A stretch of 64,000 nt of DNA from Enhydrobacter aerosaccus (GCF_900167455.1 NZ_FUWJ01000007.1:1-64000), one strand, 5' to 3'; counted from the stretch's first letter, positions 50,377 through 59,177 are shown. Numbers and translations: made by a program. Notes: generated from the sequence alone by a model not told the origin.

Positions 50377-50455
50377 ACATCCCCCGAACGTTATCGTGCG
50401 TGCAGGTTGCCCTGCACGCACGACATTAGAGTGCTCGGGGGTAACACCGGTATGA

Positions 50456-52150
50456 CTATCTGGCGCCGACCGATCGATTGGCGGCAGATGTCACCGCTTT
50501 CAGTGACGCTGTCACGATGTTGGAGTCCATGCCCACGCCCCAGAGGACGCGGCCATCGCCAGTCTCCGCCTCGATGTAGCTCACAGCCTGTGCATCCTCG
50601 CCGGCGCCGGTTGCATGCTGGTGATAGTCGCGCACCTTGATCCTGATGCCGCAATCCTTGGCCAGCGCCTCGACATAGCCGGCGATCGGACCGTTGCCGT
50701 GACCGCTGACCGACCGTTCCTTGCCGTTCATCTTGACCTTGGCGTCGATCAGCCGGAGATCGGGATGGCCGGGTTCGGGCACGGTCGTGTGGCTGACGAA
50801 GTCGATCGGCGACCTGTTCTCGAGATATTCGCGGCGGAACGTGTCCCAGATCATGGCCGGCTGGATCTCCTTGCCCGTCTCATCGGTGATCTGCTGGATC
50901 ACCTTGGAGAACTCGACCTGGAGAAGGCGCGGCATGTCGATGCCGTAGTCGGTCTTCAGGATATAGGCGATGCCGCCTTTGCCGGATTGGCTGTTGATGC
51001 GGATGATCGCCTCGTAGGAACGCCCGAGGTCAGCCGGATCGATCGGCAGGTAAGGCACCTCCCAGACCTTGCTGTTGGATGCCTGCAGCGCCTTGAAGCC
51101 CTTGTTGATGGCGTCCTGGTGCGAGCCCGAGAAGGCGGTGAAGACGAGATCGCCACCGTAAGGATGGCGCGGATGGACCGGCAGCTGATTGCAGTACTCG
51201 ACCGTCTGACGGATCTCGTTGATGTTCGAGTAGTCGATCGCCGGGTCAATGCCCTGCGTGAACATGTTGAGGCCGAGCGTGACCAGGTCGACATTGCCTG
51301 TGCGTTCGCCGTTGCCGAACAGGCAGCCCTCGATGCGGTCCGCGCCGGCCATGTAGCCGAGCTCGGCCGCCGCCACGCCGGTGCCGCGGTCGTTGTGCGG
51401 ATGCAGGCTGAGGATGAAGGAGTCGCGGTACTTGAAGTTGCGGTGGCACCATTCGATCTGGTCGGCATAGACGTTGGCCGAGGCCATCTCGACCGTCGCC
51501 GGCAGGTTGAAGATCATCTTCTTCTGCGGCGTCGGCTTGTACACCTCAGCGACCGCGGCGCAGATGTCGCGCGCGAATTCGAGCTCGGTGCCGGTGAAGC
51601 TCTCGGGCGAATATTCGTACACCCACTCGGTGCCGGGATTGGCGTCGGCCAGCTGCTTGACCAGCTTGGCACCGGCCACGGCGATGTCGATGATGCCGCT
51701 GTAGTCGAGGCCGAACACGACGCGGCGCTGCAGCGTCGAGGTCGAGTTGTAGAGATGGACGATGACGCGCTTGGCGCCGCGGCAGGCCTCGAAGGTGCGC
51801 TCGATCAGTTCCGGCCGGCTCTGCGTCAGCACCTGGATGGTGACATCGTCCGGGATCATCTTGTTGTCGATCAGCTCGCGGACGAAGTCGAAATCGGTCT
51901 CCGACGCTGCGGGAAAGCCGACCTCGATCTCCTTGAAGCCCATCTGGCAGAGGAGCTTGAACATCCGCGTCTTGCGGTCGGAATCCATCGGCTCGATCAG
52001 GGCCTGGTTGCCGTCGCGCAGATCGACCGCGCACCAAATCGGCGGCTTGGTGATGACGGCGTTCGGCCATCGTCGATCCTTGAGGTCGATCGGTTTGAAC
52101 GGAACGTACTTTTCGGCCGCGATCGGCATCATGGGTTTCTGGGGTGACAT
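50456..52150 (-). CDS. leuA: 2-isopropylmalate synthase (LeuA type 2)
   Basis: 564 residues. N-terminal aldolase TIM barrel: DLRDGNQAL, SLHPHNDRGTGVAAAELG and the metal ligand HHPYGGD-like PRHPYGGDLVF. The C-terminal LeuA allosteric domain (about 430-564) has SGHGNGPIAGYVEAL, the leucine feedback region. It condenses acetyl-CoA with 2-ketoisovalerate, the first leucine step. It is the longer fungal/actinobacterial-type LeuA. GAGGAG lies 9 nt before ATG 52150. A leucine-rich leader peptide is encoded about 150 bp upstream, suggesting attenuation. Confidence 0.95.
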   Translation of the reverse strand: MSPQKPMMPIAAEKYVPFKPIDLKDRRWPNAVITKPPIWCAVDLRDGNQALIEPMDSDRKTRMFKLLCQMGFKEIEVGFPAASETDFDFVRELIDNKMIPDDVTIQVLTQSRPELIERTFEACRGAKRVIVHLYNSTSTLQRRVVFGLDYSGIIDIAVAGAKLVKQLADANPGTEWVYEYSPESFTGTELEFARDICAAVAEVYKPTPQKKMIFNLPATVEMASANVYADQIEWCHRNFKYRDSFILSLHPHNDRGTGVAAAELGYMAGADRIEGCLFGNGERTGNVDLVTLGLNMFTQGIDPAIDYSNINEIRQTVEYCNQLPVHPRHPYGGDLVFTAFSGSHQDAINKGFKALQASNSKVWEVPYLPIDPADLGRSYEAIIRINSQSGKGGIAYILKTDYGIDMPRLLQVEFSKVIQQITDETGKEIQPAMIWDTFRREYLENRSPIDFVSHTTVPEPGHPDLRLIDAKVKMNGKERSVSGHGNGPIAGYVEALAKDCGIRIKVRDYHQHATGAGEDAQAVSYIEAETGDGRVLWGVGMDSNIVTASLKAVTSAANRSVGAR

Positions 52151-52297
52151 CGAAAGACTCCTCGCGCCGCGCACGGCCAAAAGGCTCTGAACGAACACTG
52201 CGATGGAAGAAGGGTGGCGGCGACTGGTGGAAGGAAGGGACGAACGACAGTGCGACCCGCAGGGCCCCTTGCCAGTCACCTGGGTCGGGGCGGCGGA

Positions 52298-52333
52298 TCA
52301 GCCAATAAGTCGAAGCGTCAGCAGTCGCAGCAT
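52298..52333 (-). CDS. leuL: Leucine leader peptide upstream of leuA
   Basis: Eleven codons MLRLLTLRLIG plus stop; five of 11 residues are leucine, with varied codons (CTG and CTT). Leader peptides of this type sense leucyl-tRNA supply and control transcription of the leu gene. It ends 147 bp before the leuA start. The promoter (see 52340-52367) puts the transcription start at or next to the ATG, implying a leaderless message. No classic terminator or U-tract was found downstream, so the switching structure remains to be defined. Confidence 0.65.
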   Translation of the reverse strand: MLRLLTLRLIG

Positions 52334-52339
52334 GCGGGC

Positions 52340-52367
52340 ACTTTAGTGCCTCGCGGCCAGGAGTCAA
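52340..52367 (-). promoter_or_regulatory. Promoter of the leuL-leuA transcript
   Basis: -35 TTGACT (52362-52367), 16-bp spacer, -10 TAAAGT (52340-52345). Expected start lies near 52331-52334, at the leader ATG. The -35 box directly abuts the terminator hairpin of the upstream gene. Confidence 0.5.
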
Positions 52368-52396
52368 CCCGCCGGAGGAGGGGGCTCCGGCGGGTT
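52366..52396 (-). terminator. Terminator hairpin of the 52422-52748 gene
   Basis: AACCCGCCGGAG / CTCCGGCGGGTT, 12-bp perfect stem with a 7-base loop, 25 bp after the stop of the upstream minus-strand gene. There is no U-tract. The 3' arm merges into the leuL -35 box. Confidence 0.65.
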
Positions 52397-52421
52397 TCGA
52401 GGAGAGAGACCGATCGACGTC

Positions 52422-52748
52422 TTATTGCAGAGGGATGTTGAAGTTCAGGTTCAGGCTTGACGGCATCGGTGCTGCATAAGCCGGCGGCGCATAGACCACC
52501 GGCGGTGGCGCGACATAGACCGGGCGCTGCTCGACGTAGCGCGGCGCATAGTAGGCATGGTGCTCGCGCCACTCGTGTTCACGCCATTCATGCTCACGCC
52601 ATTCATGCTCACGATGGCGGTCCCATCCGCGATCGTGGTCCCAGGGATCGTCGGCTTGCGCCCCGCCGGCGAAGGCAACGACGACGGATCCGAACAGAAC
52701 GGCGGCGATGGAGAGTTTCTTCAGGCGCTGCTTGGTCACGATACGCAT
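52422..52748 (-). CDS. Short exported repeat protein (Trp/Arg/Glu/His repeats)
   Basis: 108 residues. Signal peptide with cleavage likely after AQA. It has a basic-acidic stretch with three HEWRE-type 5-residue repeats (REHEWREHEWREHEWREH), then a Tyr/Pro/Ala/Val-rich segment. The C-terminus is SLNLNFNIPLQ. The RBS is GGAGGTGAT just before ATG. The C-terminal motif matches that of the gene at 52872, so the two are paralogues in the envelope. Function unknown. Confidence 0.75.
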   Translation of the reverse strand: MRIVTKQRLKKLSIAAVLFGSVVVAFAGGAQADDPWDHDRGWDRHREHEWREHEWREHEWREHHAYYAPRYVEQRPVYVAPPPVVYAPPAYAAPMPSSLNLNFNIPLQ

Positions 52749-52871
52749 GGATCACCTCCAGTGACGTAAAGGGATACGCAGCGTCGCGCGATTTAATCTC
52801 CCGCCGATTTGGGCATTGTGACGGAAAGAGCGAACCGATCCCGCCACATTTGCTTCGCGTGCCGGCATGGG

Positions 52872-53186
52872 TCACCGCAGCGGCACGTTGAAGTTCAGGT
52901 TCAGGCCCGGCGGCGGACCGTAATAGGCGGGCGGCGCCTCATAGACCATGGGGGGCGGATAGACGACCACGGGACGCGGCGCGGCGTAGACCACGGGCGG
53001 CGCGTAGTACACGGGAGGTGTGTAGTAGACATGCCCCGGCGGCACGAACGGGGGGCCGTTTCTTTTCCAGTACTTCTCGTCGTGGGCTTGGGCTGCGGTC
53101 GCCACCGTCAGCACGCCGAAGCCGGCAACCAGGGTCGCTGTCGTGCGGCGCACGGTCGACTGCCACTTCGTCGTTCTCGGACTCAT
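52872..53186 (-). CDS. Short exported Tyr/Pro-rich protein, paralogue
   Basis: 104 residues. N-terminal signal-like region (TLVAGFGVLTVATAAQAH), then alternating Tyr/Pro/Val (VYYTPPVYYAPPVVYAA), then GLNLNFNVPLR at the C-terminus, almost identical to NLNFNIPLQ of the neighbour. RBS GGAGGTGA before ATG 53186. It lies 123 bp upstream of the paralogue on the same strand. Neither protein has a known family; Tyr/Pro-rich exported proteins are often structural or adhesive. Confidence 0.72.
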   Translation of the reverse strand: MSPRTTKWQSTVRRTTATLVAGFGVLTVATAAQAHDEKYWKRNGPPFVPPGHVYYTPPVYYAPPVVYAAPRPVVVYPPPMVYEAPPAYYGPPPGLNLNFNVPLR

Positions 53187-53349
53187 CGTCACCTCCAGAG
53201 TGAGCTGCAACAGGTAACGTTCTCGACCGTACGAAGGCTGTGAGAAGGTTGTGGCCGCCGGGGGCAATTTCGCAAACGGCGGCCGGTTGTTCCGCCGCCG
53301 CGGCGGTCATGGTTAGATGCCGCCGAGAAATGGATAAGGGGGAAAGGTG

Positions 53350-54543
53350 ATGGCAGGGCCGCTGGCCGGAGTCCGCATTCTCGACTGCACGACCGTCGTG
53401 CTTGGGCCTTGGGCCGCACAGCAGCTGGGCGATCTCGGCGCCGACGTGATCAAGATCGAACCGCCGGAGGGCGACACGACACGGCAGCTTGGGCCCGCTC
53501 GTCATCCCGGCATGGCCGCCTTCTATCTCGGCTGCAACCGATCGAAGCGCTCGATCGTGCTCGACCTCAAGCAGGAGGCGGGCCGCGCCGCCTTGTTCAA
53601 GCTCGCCGAGACCGCCGATGTCCTGATGCACAACTATCGGCCCGAGCCTGCCAAGCGGCTGGGCGTGGAATACGAGGCGTTCGAGAGGATCAATCCGCGC
53701 CTCGTCTATGTCGCGACCTATGGCTATCGCTCGGCGGGACCGCTGGGGCCGAAGGCCGCCTACGACGACATCATCCAGGCGGGTTCCGGACTCGCTTCGC
53801 TGCAGACGGTGGTGGCGGGCCAGCCGCGCTTTCTGCCGACCATCGTTGCCGACAAGACAAGCTCCAACGGCGTCGTCTCAGCGGTCCTCGCTGCCCTGTT
53901 CGCGCGCGAGCGTACCGGCCACGGCCAGGCGGTCGAGGTGCCGATGTACGAGACGCTGGTCTCGTTCGTGATGGTCGAGCATCTCTACGGCGAAAGCTTC
54001 CGTCCGGCGCTGGAAACCGCGGGCTACAAGCGCGTCCTGAACAAGGAGCGCCGGCCTTACCCCTCGAAGGATGGCTACTTCGCGCTGCTGCCCTATACCG
54101 ACGGCCACTGGAAGGAGTTCTGCACCCTGATCGGCCGCGACGACCTTGCCCGGGATGCACGCTTCACGTCGCTCGCCAACCGACTCAAGAACGTCGAGGC
54201 CTATTACGGCACGCTGGCTGAGATCTGCGCCACGCGCACCAACGCCGAATGGGTCGACCTGCTCAAGAACTCGAACGTGCCGCACGGTCCGGTGAACACG
54301 CTGGACGATCTGTTCGTCGATCCGCAGTTGCAGGCCACAGGCTTCTGGAAGGAAGTCGACCATCCGAGCGAAGGCAAGCTCCGCATGCCCGATATCCCGC
54401 CTCGCTTCAGCAAGACCAAGCCGGAAATCACTCGCCTGCAGCCGCGGCTCGGCGAGCACAGCGTCGAGGTGCTGCGCGAGGCGGGCTATGGCGCTGCCGA
54501 GATCGACGCCATGCTGAAGTCGGGAGCGACCAAGACGACCTGA
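53350..54543 (+). CDS. CaiB/BaiF family III CoA-transferase
   Basis: 397 residues. It has GVRILDCTTVVLGPWAAQQ, VIKIEPPEGDTTRQ, SIVLDLKQEAGRAALF and AAYDDIIQAGSGLASLQT with the conserved catalytic Asp. Acyl group unknown. A second family III enzyme lies at 11464, of clearly different sequence. Start ATG at 53350 (GTG at 53347 is adjacent). It stands alone, with a convergent TRAP binding-protein gene after it. Confidence 0.9.
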   Translation: MAGPLAGVRILDCTTVVLGPWAAQQLGDLGADVIKIEPPEGDTTRQLGPARHPGMAAFYLGCNRSKRSIVLDLKQEAGRAALFKLAETADVLMHNYRPEPAKRLGVEYEAFERINPRLVYVATYGYRSAGPLGPKAAYDDIIQAGSGLASLQTVVAGQPRFLPTIVADKTSSNGVVSAVLAALFARERTGHGQAVEVPMYETLVSFVMVEHLYGESFRPALETAGYKRVLNKERRPYPSKDGYFALLPYTDGHWKEFCTLIGRDDLARDARFTSLANRLKNVEAYYGTLAEICATRTNAEWVDLLKNSNVPHGPVNTLDDLFVDPQLQATGFWKEVDHPSEGKLRMPDIPPRFSKTKPEITRLQPRLGEHSVEVLREAGYGAAEIDAMLKSGATKTT

Positions 54544-54587
54544 TCAGCAGCCACAGCGGACGCCTGTCTGCGCGCTTTCACGCGAGC

Positions 54588-55589
54588 TCACAGAAGCTTC
54601 GCCGCGTCCGGACCGGCCTGCTTCTTCCAGTCGGCAATGGCACCGGATGCGGCCTGGGCGAGCAGCGTGCGCAGCGCCGGCGTGATCTTTTCCGGCGACG
54701 TGATGGTGACATTGTTGGCGCGCAGCCGCGCGAGGTTCTCCTCGACGCGCTTGTCGAGGCGATGCCATTGCTCGATTTGCGTCGCCGCCGCCGCCGCATC
54801 GACGGCGGCGCGCAGATCTGGCGACAGCTGATCGTACCGGGATTGCCCAACCGTGGCGAAGGAGAGGGGCATGGCGTAGCCGATCTCGGTGAAATAGGGC
54901 AGATGCTCCCACAGTTTTCGACCGGCGCCGCCGTCGCCGGAAGACAGGATGGCGTCGATGGATCCATCCGCAAGACGGGGCGCGGCTTCGGCGAAGGACA
55001 GGTTGACCGGGCGGGCACCCGCTGCGGCGAACACGGTAACGCCGGTGGCGTCGTAGACGCGCAGCCTGAGACCGGCGAGATCGGCCGGCGTCACGATGCG
55101 CTTGCGGGCCCACAGCCCGCTGGGGGGCCACGGCGTGGCGTAAAGCAGATGCTGGCTCTGGCGGTCGAAGTGGTCGGTATAGAGCGGTCGCGCACGATCG
55201 AGCAGCGCACGCGCCTCGGCTTCCGTCGTCGTGACGAAGGGCAGAGAGGACAGCAGGAACAGCGGATCGATCCCGCCCAGCGTGCCGCCGAACGCGCAGC
55301 CGGCGGCCAGTCGCCCATCGCGTATGGCGGCGACGATCTCGGAGGATTTGAGCTTGAGGGCGGCGTCATAGGACGGCGCGATCCCGAGCCGACCATGGCT
55401 CGCCTCGGCGAGCCTGTCGGCGAAGAAGGCGATGCCTTCGCCGGACACGGTCGAGGCCGGGTACTCGGTCGCCATGGCCCACATTTCCGCTTGGGCTGCC
55501 GCCTGTCGCCAGGTCGCGGACGACGAGGCGAGGGCGGCGAGCAGACTGATGGAGCGGCGGCGCGTCAGTGCGGCGGGACGGTGCGACAT
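54588..55589 (-). CDS. TRAP transporter solute-binding protein (DctP-like)
   Basis: 333 residues. A twin-arginine-like signal (LTRRRSISLLAALA) precedes a DctP-type periplasmic domain: RLADGSIDAILSSGDGGAG and GLRLRVYDATGVTVFAAAG with the usual substrate-carboxylate Arg region. It should deliver an organic acid to a DctQM permease. No permease gene lies in the window, so it is an orphan. Start at 55589. Confidence 0.85.
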   Translation of the reverse strand: MSHRPAALTRRRSISLLAALASSSATWRQAAAQAEMWAMATEYPASTVSGEGIAFFADRLAEASHGRLGIAPSYDAALKLKSSEIVAAIRDGRLAAGCAFGGTLGGIDPLFLLSSLPFVTTTEAEARALLDRARPLYTDHFDRQSQHLLYATPWPPSGLWARKRIVTPADLAGLRLRVYDATGVTVFAAAGARPVNLSFAEAAPRLADGSIDAILSSGDGGAGRKLWEHLPYFTEIGYAMPLSFATVGQSRYDQLSPDLRAAVDAAAAATQIEQWHRLDKRVEENLARLRANNVTITSPEKITPALRTLLAQAASGAIADWKKQAGPDAAKLL

Positions 55590-55729
55590 GCCCGCATCAT
55601 ATCGCCGTGAGATGCGTTTACGACTTCCAGATATTTGCATACGATTCTTTTCACGGGATGAGATGGAGTATAGATCAACTTGAGGTGGCAGATTCGGGGC
55701 GCGGTAACGGGAAGGGGAACCCCTCGTCT

Positions 55730-56440
55730 ATGGCTTTGGACGTCTATGTCGGATCGTTGACGCGCTACTACGCGGGAGAGTGGGAAAACGTCGCTGAAAA
55801 AGCCGCTCGCGAGCGGGGGGAGCGTCAAAACCAGAACCCGGCGCGGCGAGCGCCCGATCAAATCGGCGAGTCCGATCGTATCCGGCTGCGCGTCCTGGAG
55901 TGGCGTACCGTGCTGGCGCGGTCGCTGGGCGACAATATCGACGAGCCGCTCGAGTGGAATGAAGCGGCACGGGCGCCGTACTTCACCGGCCGCCCGGGCT
56001 GGGACGGCTTCGGGTCGCTGGTTCTCTGGGCGGCCTATGCCGAACATCCGTTGATGTCCCTTCCGTCGGCCCTTCCCGAGGAATGGGACAACGATCCGGC
56101 ACTCATCCGCTCGAATGCCGAGGGATTCCGGTCTCGCTATTCGCATCTCGTTCGCAATGTCGAACTCTGGCTTCCCTGCGCGTTCCGCTTCACCTTCGAA
56201 GGTCAGGATGTCGATGGCCGTCGCATCGTCGTCGGCTCCGTGAACACCCTGGCCAGTCAGCTTGCGGATCTCAACGGCGCAACCTGGAAGGTCGACGAGG
56301 AGGAGCTGTCCTCCTGGGAGCGACGGCGGCCCGGTGCCGACGCGACCCTTGAATTGCGCGCCCGCTATGCCTTTGCGGTGATGCGCAACCTCGCGAGGCA
56401 GGCGCTCGAGCACAGCCTGCCGATGAAGCTCGATTACTGA
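55730..56440 (+). CDS. Conserved hypothetical protein
   Basis: 236 residues, soluble. MALDVYVGSLTRYYAGEWEN at the N-terminus and EEWDNDPALIRSNAEGFRSRYSH later; no known catalytic motif recognised. The start ATG at 55730 has GAAGGGGAA about 10 nt upstream. The 130 bp before it is AT-rich and could hold the promoter. It converges with DUF2852 across a strong terminator. Confidence 0.75.
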   Translation: MALDVYVGSLTRYYAGEWENVAEKAARERGERQNQNPARRAPDQIGESDRIRLRVLEWRTVLARSLGDNIDEPLEWNEAARAPYFTGRPGWDGFGSLVLWAAYAEHPLMSLPSALPEEWDNDPALIRSNAEGFRSRYSHLVRNVELWLPCAFRFTFEGQDVDGRRIVVGSVNTLASQLADLNGATWKVDEEELSSWERRRPGADATLELRARYAFAVMRNLARQALEHSLPMKLDY

Positions 56441-56446
56441 AACGCC

Positions 56447-56486
56447 CAAACAAAACCGCCCGCGATGATGGTCCCATCGCGGGCGG
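56447..56486 (-). terminator. Rho-independent terminator of the DUF2852 gene
   Basis: Perfect 12-bp stem CCGCCCGCGATG / CATCGCGGGCGG with a 7-base loop (56456-56486), followed on the minus strand by TTTTGTTTG. It also serves the convergent gene ending at 56440. Confidence 0.9.
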
Positions 56487-56504
56487 CATGTCTGAACGCG
56501 TGCG

Positions 56505-56939
56505 TCAGGCGGCAGGCGATGCCGGCGGCGGCTCCGCGGCGGGAGGACGGTTGCGGCGCTCGGCCATGAACTGATCGAACTCGGCGCGATCCTTGGCCGA
56601 CCGCAGCTTGTCGAGATAGTCGCGGAACTCGCGCTGTTCCTCGTCGAGCTTGCGCAGCGTCTCCTCGCGGTACTCGTCGAAGGCGACGTTGCCACTGGAC
56701 TCGCGGCCCCAGCGATGACGGCGGCGCCAGGCGCGGAACTCCTCGCGGGCTTCACGACCGTCGGGCGTGTACCAGCGGCCATAGCGGCCGTGCTTCCAGC
56801 AAGACATGCGTCCACTCCATTTCAGATAGATGAGCAGGGCGAGGCCAACCGGCCAGAAAACGATGAAGCCCAGCACCACGAGGGCGATCCAGGCCGCCTT
56901 GGGCATCTCGTCCAGTTTTTCCATCAGGCCGTAATACAT
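56505..56939 (-). CDS. DUF2852 domain membrane protein
   Basis: 144 residues. An N-terminal hydrophobic helix (AAWIALVVLGFIVFWPVGLALLIYLKW) is followed by RMSCWKHGRYGRWYTPDGREA and a charged, probably coiled-coil tail (EETLRKLDEEQREFRDYLDKL) with a Pro/Ala end. DUF2852 is common in alphaproteobacteria and of unknown role. A TetR operator-like site lies 36 bp upstream of its start. Confidence 0.9.
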   Translation of the reverse strand: MYYGLMEKLDEMPKAAWIALVVLGFIVFWPVGLALLIYLKWSGRMSCWKHGRYGRWYTPDGREAREEFRAWRRRHRWGRESSGNVAFDEYREETLRKLDEEQREFRDYLDKLRSAKDRAEFDQFMAERRNRPPAAEPPPASPAA

Positions 56940-56974
56940 GGGCTGGCCTCCTCCAGGGGTTAACAGCTATGTAA

Positions 56975-56993
56975 ATGTTAACGACATTTACAT
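56975..56993. promoter_or_regulatory. TetR operator candidate upstream of DUF2852
   Basis: ATGTTAACGACATTTACAT; the outer 7-mers ATGTTAA and TTTACAT are the same as at 57671-57689. A larger perfect inverted repeat, ATGTAAATG / CATTTACAT, spans 56969-56993. It lies 36-54 bp before the DUF2852 start and in the gap after the tetR stop. Confidence 0.6.
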
Positions 56994-57036
56994 TGGGCTC
57001 GGACCTCTCCCGAGTCAAGGGGCCGGCGATGCGATT

Positions 57037-57672
57037 TCAGCGGGTGGACGGGAAGCCCAACCCTTGCAGGTAGATGAGCATGGCCGATTCCAGCAGTTCG
57101 TCGGCCGTCATGGGCAAGGTCCGACGGCCGGCATCGCCGCGGCCGAAAAGCGAGGCAATGCCGTGCGCCATCGACCAGAGATGCAACGCCATCATCAGCG
57201 CCGGCGGGCGACCCTGCGGCGGCAGGCTATTGGCGAGCGTCTCCGCGGCTGTCCGAAGAACGGCGAAGGCGCGATCGCCCGCGGCCCGCAGTTCCGGATT
57301 GAGGTCCGGAGGCAAAGCCGACTCGAACATGGCGGCGTAGTAGGCGGGTTCGGTGCGCGCGAAAGCGAGATAGGCGCGGCCGACATTGTTGAAGGCAGCG
57401 ACGGGATCGGGCTTGCCTCCCGCCCAGCCCGTGGACAGCATCGCCTCGAAGCGCTGGAAGCCTTCGCGTGCGACATCCGCCAGCAGCGCCTCGCGGTCCC
57501 GGAAATGACGATAAGGCGCTGCCGGACTGACGCCCGCCCAGCGCGCCGCGTCGGCGAAGGTGAAGCCAGCCGGCCCCTTCTCCTTGATCAGCTCGCGCGC
57601 CGCCTGGATCAGGGCTTCGCGCAGATTGCCGTGATGGTACGCACCCTCGCGGGCGCGCTGTTTCCAACTCAT
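57037..57672 (-). CDS. TetR/AcrR family transcriptional regulator
   Basis: 211 residues. HTH: REALIQAARELIKEKGPAGF followed by TFADAARWAGVSPAAPYRHF and RDREALLADVA. The C-terminal ligand-binding domain is the WHG/TetR_C_33 type. The operator-like palindrome at 57671-57689 overlaps its start codon, which implies autorepression; the matching site before DUF2852 suggests that gene is its target. Upstream lies a MATE transporter on the same strand, 80 bp before. Confidence 0.92.
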   Translation of the reverse strand: MSWKQRAREGAYHHGNLREALIQAARELIKEKGPAGFTFADAARWAGVSPAAPYRHFRDREALLADVAREGFQRFEAMLSTGWAGGKPDPVAAFNNVGRAYLAFARTEPAYYAAMFESALPPDLNPELRAAGDRAFAVLRTAAETLANSLPPQGRPPALMMALHLWSMAHGIASLFGRGDAGRRTLPMTADELLESAMLIYLQGLGFPSTR

Positions 57673-57689
57673 GTTAAGCGACTTTACAT
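57671..57689. promoter_or_regulatory. TetR autoregulatory operator candidate
   Basis: ATGTTAAGCGACTTTACAT, ATGTTAAG / CTTTACAT with one mismatch. It overlaps the tetR start codon (57670-57672). The outer 7-mers ATGTTAA-N5-TTTACAT are identical to those of the site before DUF2852. Confidence 0.6.
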
Positions 57690-57752
57690 TAGCGCCTGGC
57701 GGAGCGCACCTCGCCAATGCGTGCCCGGCTCGAACAGATCTGACCGCCGCGA

Positions 57753-59177
57753 CTAACGCGGCGACTCGTCACTCAGTATCTCGTCGGTGACCTTGTTCGT
57801 CAGTCGCTCGTCTTCCGTCAGCAGCTTCTTGCGCCGCCAGCTGCCGCGAACGAAGACGATCACGGTGACGGCGAAAGTGAGCACGGTCGCGATCGGCAGC
57901 GACCAGTAGACACCCTCGACGCCCAGCGTGGTGTGTTTCGACAGCACATAGGCGAGCGGGAATTGCAGCACCCACTGCGAGACCACCGTCAGCATCATGC
58001 TGATCATCATGCTGCCGGCGGCGCGAAACACGCCGATCAGGGCGAACTGTGCGCCGTAGAAGCCCCAGCTCAGCGCATTGATGCGCAGGAAGTGCGCGCC
58101 TTCGCTGATCACGGCGGCATCGTTGGGCACGAAGAAGGCGACGATCGGGGAGGCGAGCAGGAAAACGACGATGCCGAAGCCTGTCAGGGCGAAGAAGCCG
58201 AGCCAGGCGCCCAGCCGGCCGATCTGCTCGGCCCGCTTGATGTTGCCGGCACCGATATTCTGTCCGGCCAGCGCGGCCACCGCGATGGACAGGCCGATGC
58301 CCGGAATGATGGCAACGGCCTGCAGGATGTTGCCGCCGACGCCGTAGGCCGCGAGGCCCAGCGTGCCGAAGCTTGAGACCAGGAAGGTCATCATCATCAG
58401 GGCGACCGCGCGCGCCGACATGTCGAGCGACGCCGGCAGGCCGAGGAAGAAGGCGCGCTTTATGTGCCGGAAATCCGGAATGAAGTCGTGCGCGCGCACA
58501 TGCACGCCGTGCAGGCCACGCTGCAGCAGGAAGACGCCGACGATCGAGGCGAGCGCCTGCGTGATCAAGGTCGTGAGCGCCGCGCCCATCACGCCATGTC
58601 CGGGGATCGGGCCCCAGCCGAAGATCATCAGCGGATTGATGGCGAAGTTCAGGAACACCGTGGCCAGCACGATGAATACCGGCACCGACGGCTTGCCGAT
58701 GCTGCGCGTGATGCCCTGGAAGACGAAGAAGGCGAAGTTGAAGGCGAGGCCGATGAAGGAGACGCGCATGAAGCCGAGCGCGCCGGCATAGACATCTGGC
58801 GCCACGTTCATGAGCCGCAGCAGCGAGGGCGTGACGGCATAGCCGATCAGGCCGAGCACGATCGCCGCGGAGATCACCATCAGCAGCGTCTGGCCGGCGA
58901 CATGGCTGACCATCTTGTCGTTGCGGGCGCCGACATACTGCGCGGTCAGGGTCGAGCCGGCGATCGACAGGCCCGCTCCGACCGCGAACATCAGGAACAT
59001 GACCGGGAAGCTGACCGAAACAGCGGCCACCGCCGCGCCGCCCAGCCGTCCGACCCAGAAAGCGTCGATGATCTGGTAGGCCGATTGCAGCACGTTCGTC
59101 AGCACGATCGGCACGGCGAGCGTCAGCAGCGAACGAAGGATCGGTCCTTCGAGAAGTTTGTTGGGGGGCTTGGTCAC
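57753..59177 (-). CDS. MATE family multidrug/toxin efflux transporter
   Basis: 474 residues, about 12 transmembrane helices in two halves. The first repeat has PIVLTNVLQSAYQIIDAFWVG and the second FFLGLPASLDMSARAVALMM, both DinF/NorM-like. It exports cationic drugs or toxins with Na+ or H+. Charged C-terminal tail (RRKKLLTEDERLTNKV). GTG start at 59177. No regulator is obvious except the downstream TetR gene (same strand, 80 bp). Confidence 0.93.
   Translation of the reverse strand: MTKPPNKLLEGPILRSLLTLAVPIVLTNVLQSAYQIIDAFWVGRLGGAAVAAVSVSFPVMFLMFAVGAGLSIAGSTLTAQYVGARNDKMVSHVAGQTLLMVISAAIVLGLIGYAVTPSLLRLMNVAPDVYAGALGFMRVSFIGLAFNFAFFVFQGITRSIGKPSVPVFIVLATVFLNFAINPLMIFGWGPIPGHGVMGAALTTLITQALASIVGVFLLQRGLHGVHVRAHDFIPDFRHIKRAFFLGLPASLDMSARAVALMMMTFLVSSFGTLGLAAYGVGGNILQAVAIIPGIGLSIAVAALAGQNIGAGNIKRAEQIGRLGAWLGFFALTGFGIVVFLLASPIVAFFVPNDAAVISEGAHFLRINALSWGFYGAQFALIGVFRAAGSMMISMMLTVVSQWVLQFPLAYVLSKHTTLGVEGVYWSLPIATVLTFAVTVIVFVRGSWRRKKLLTEDERLTNKVTDEILSDESPR

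Noticed and set aside
52151..52297. Attenuator terminator between leuL and leuA
   Set aside because: Several short inverted repeats exist, but none has a stable stem followed by a U-run, so I did not call a terminator here.
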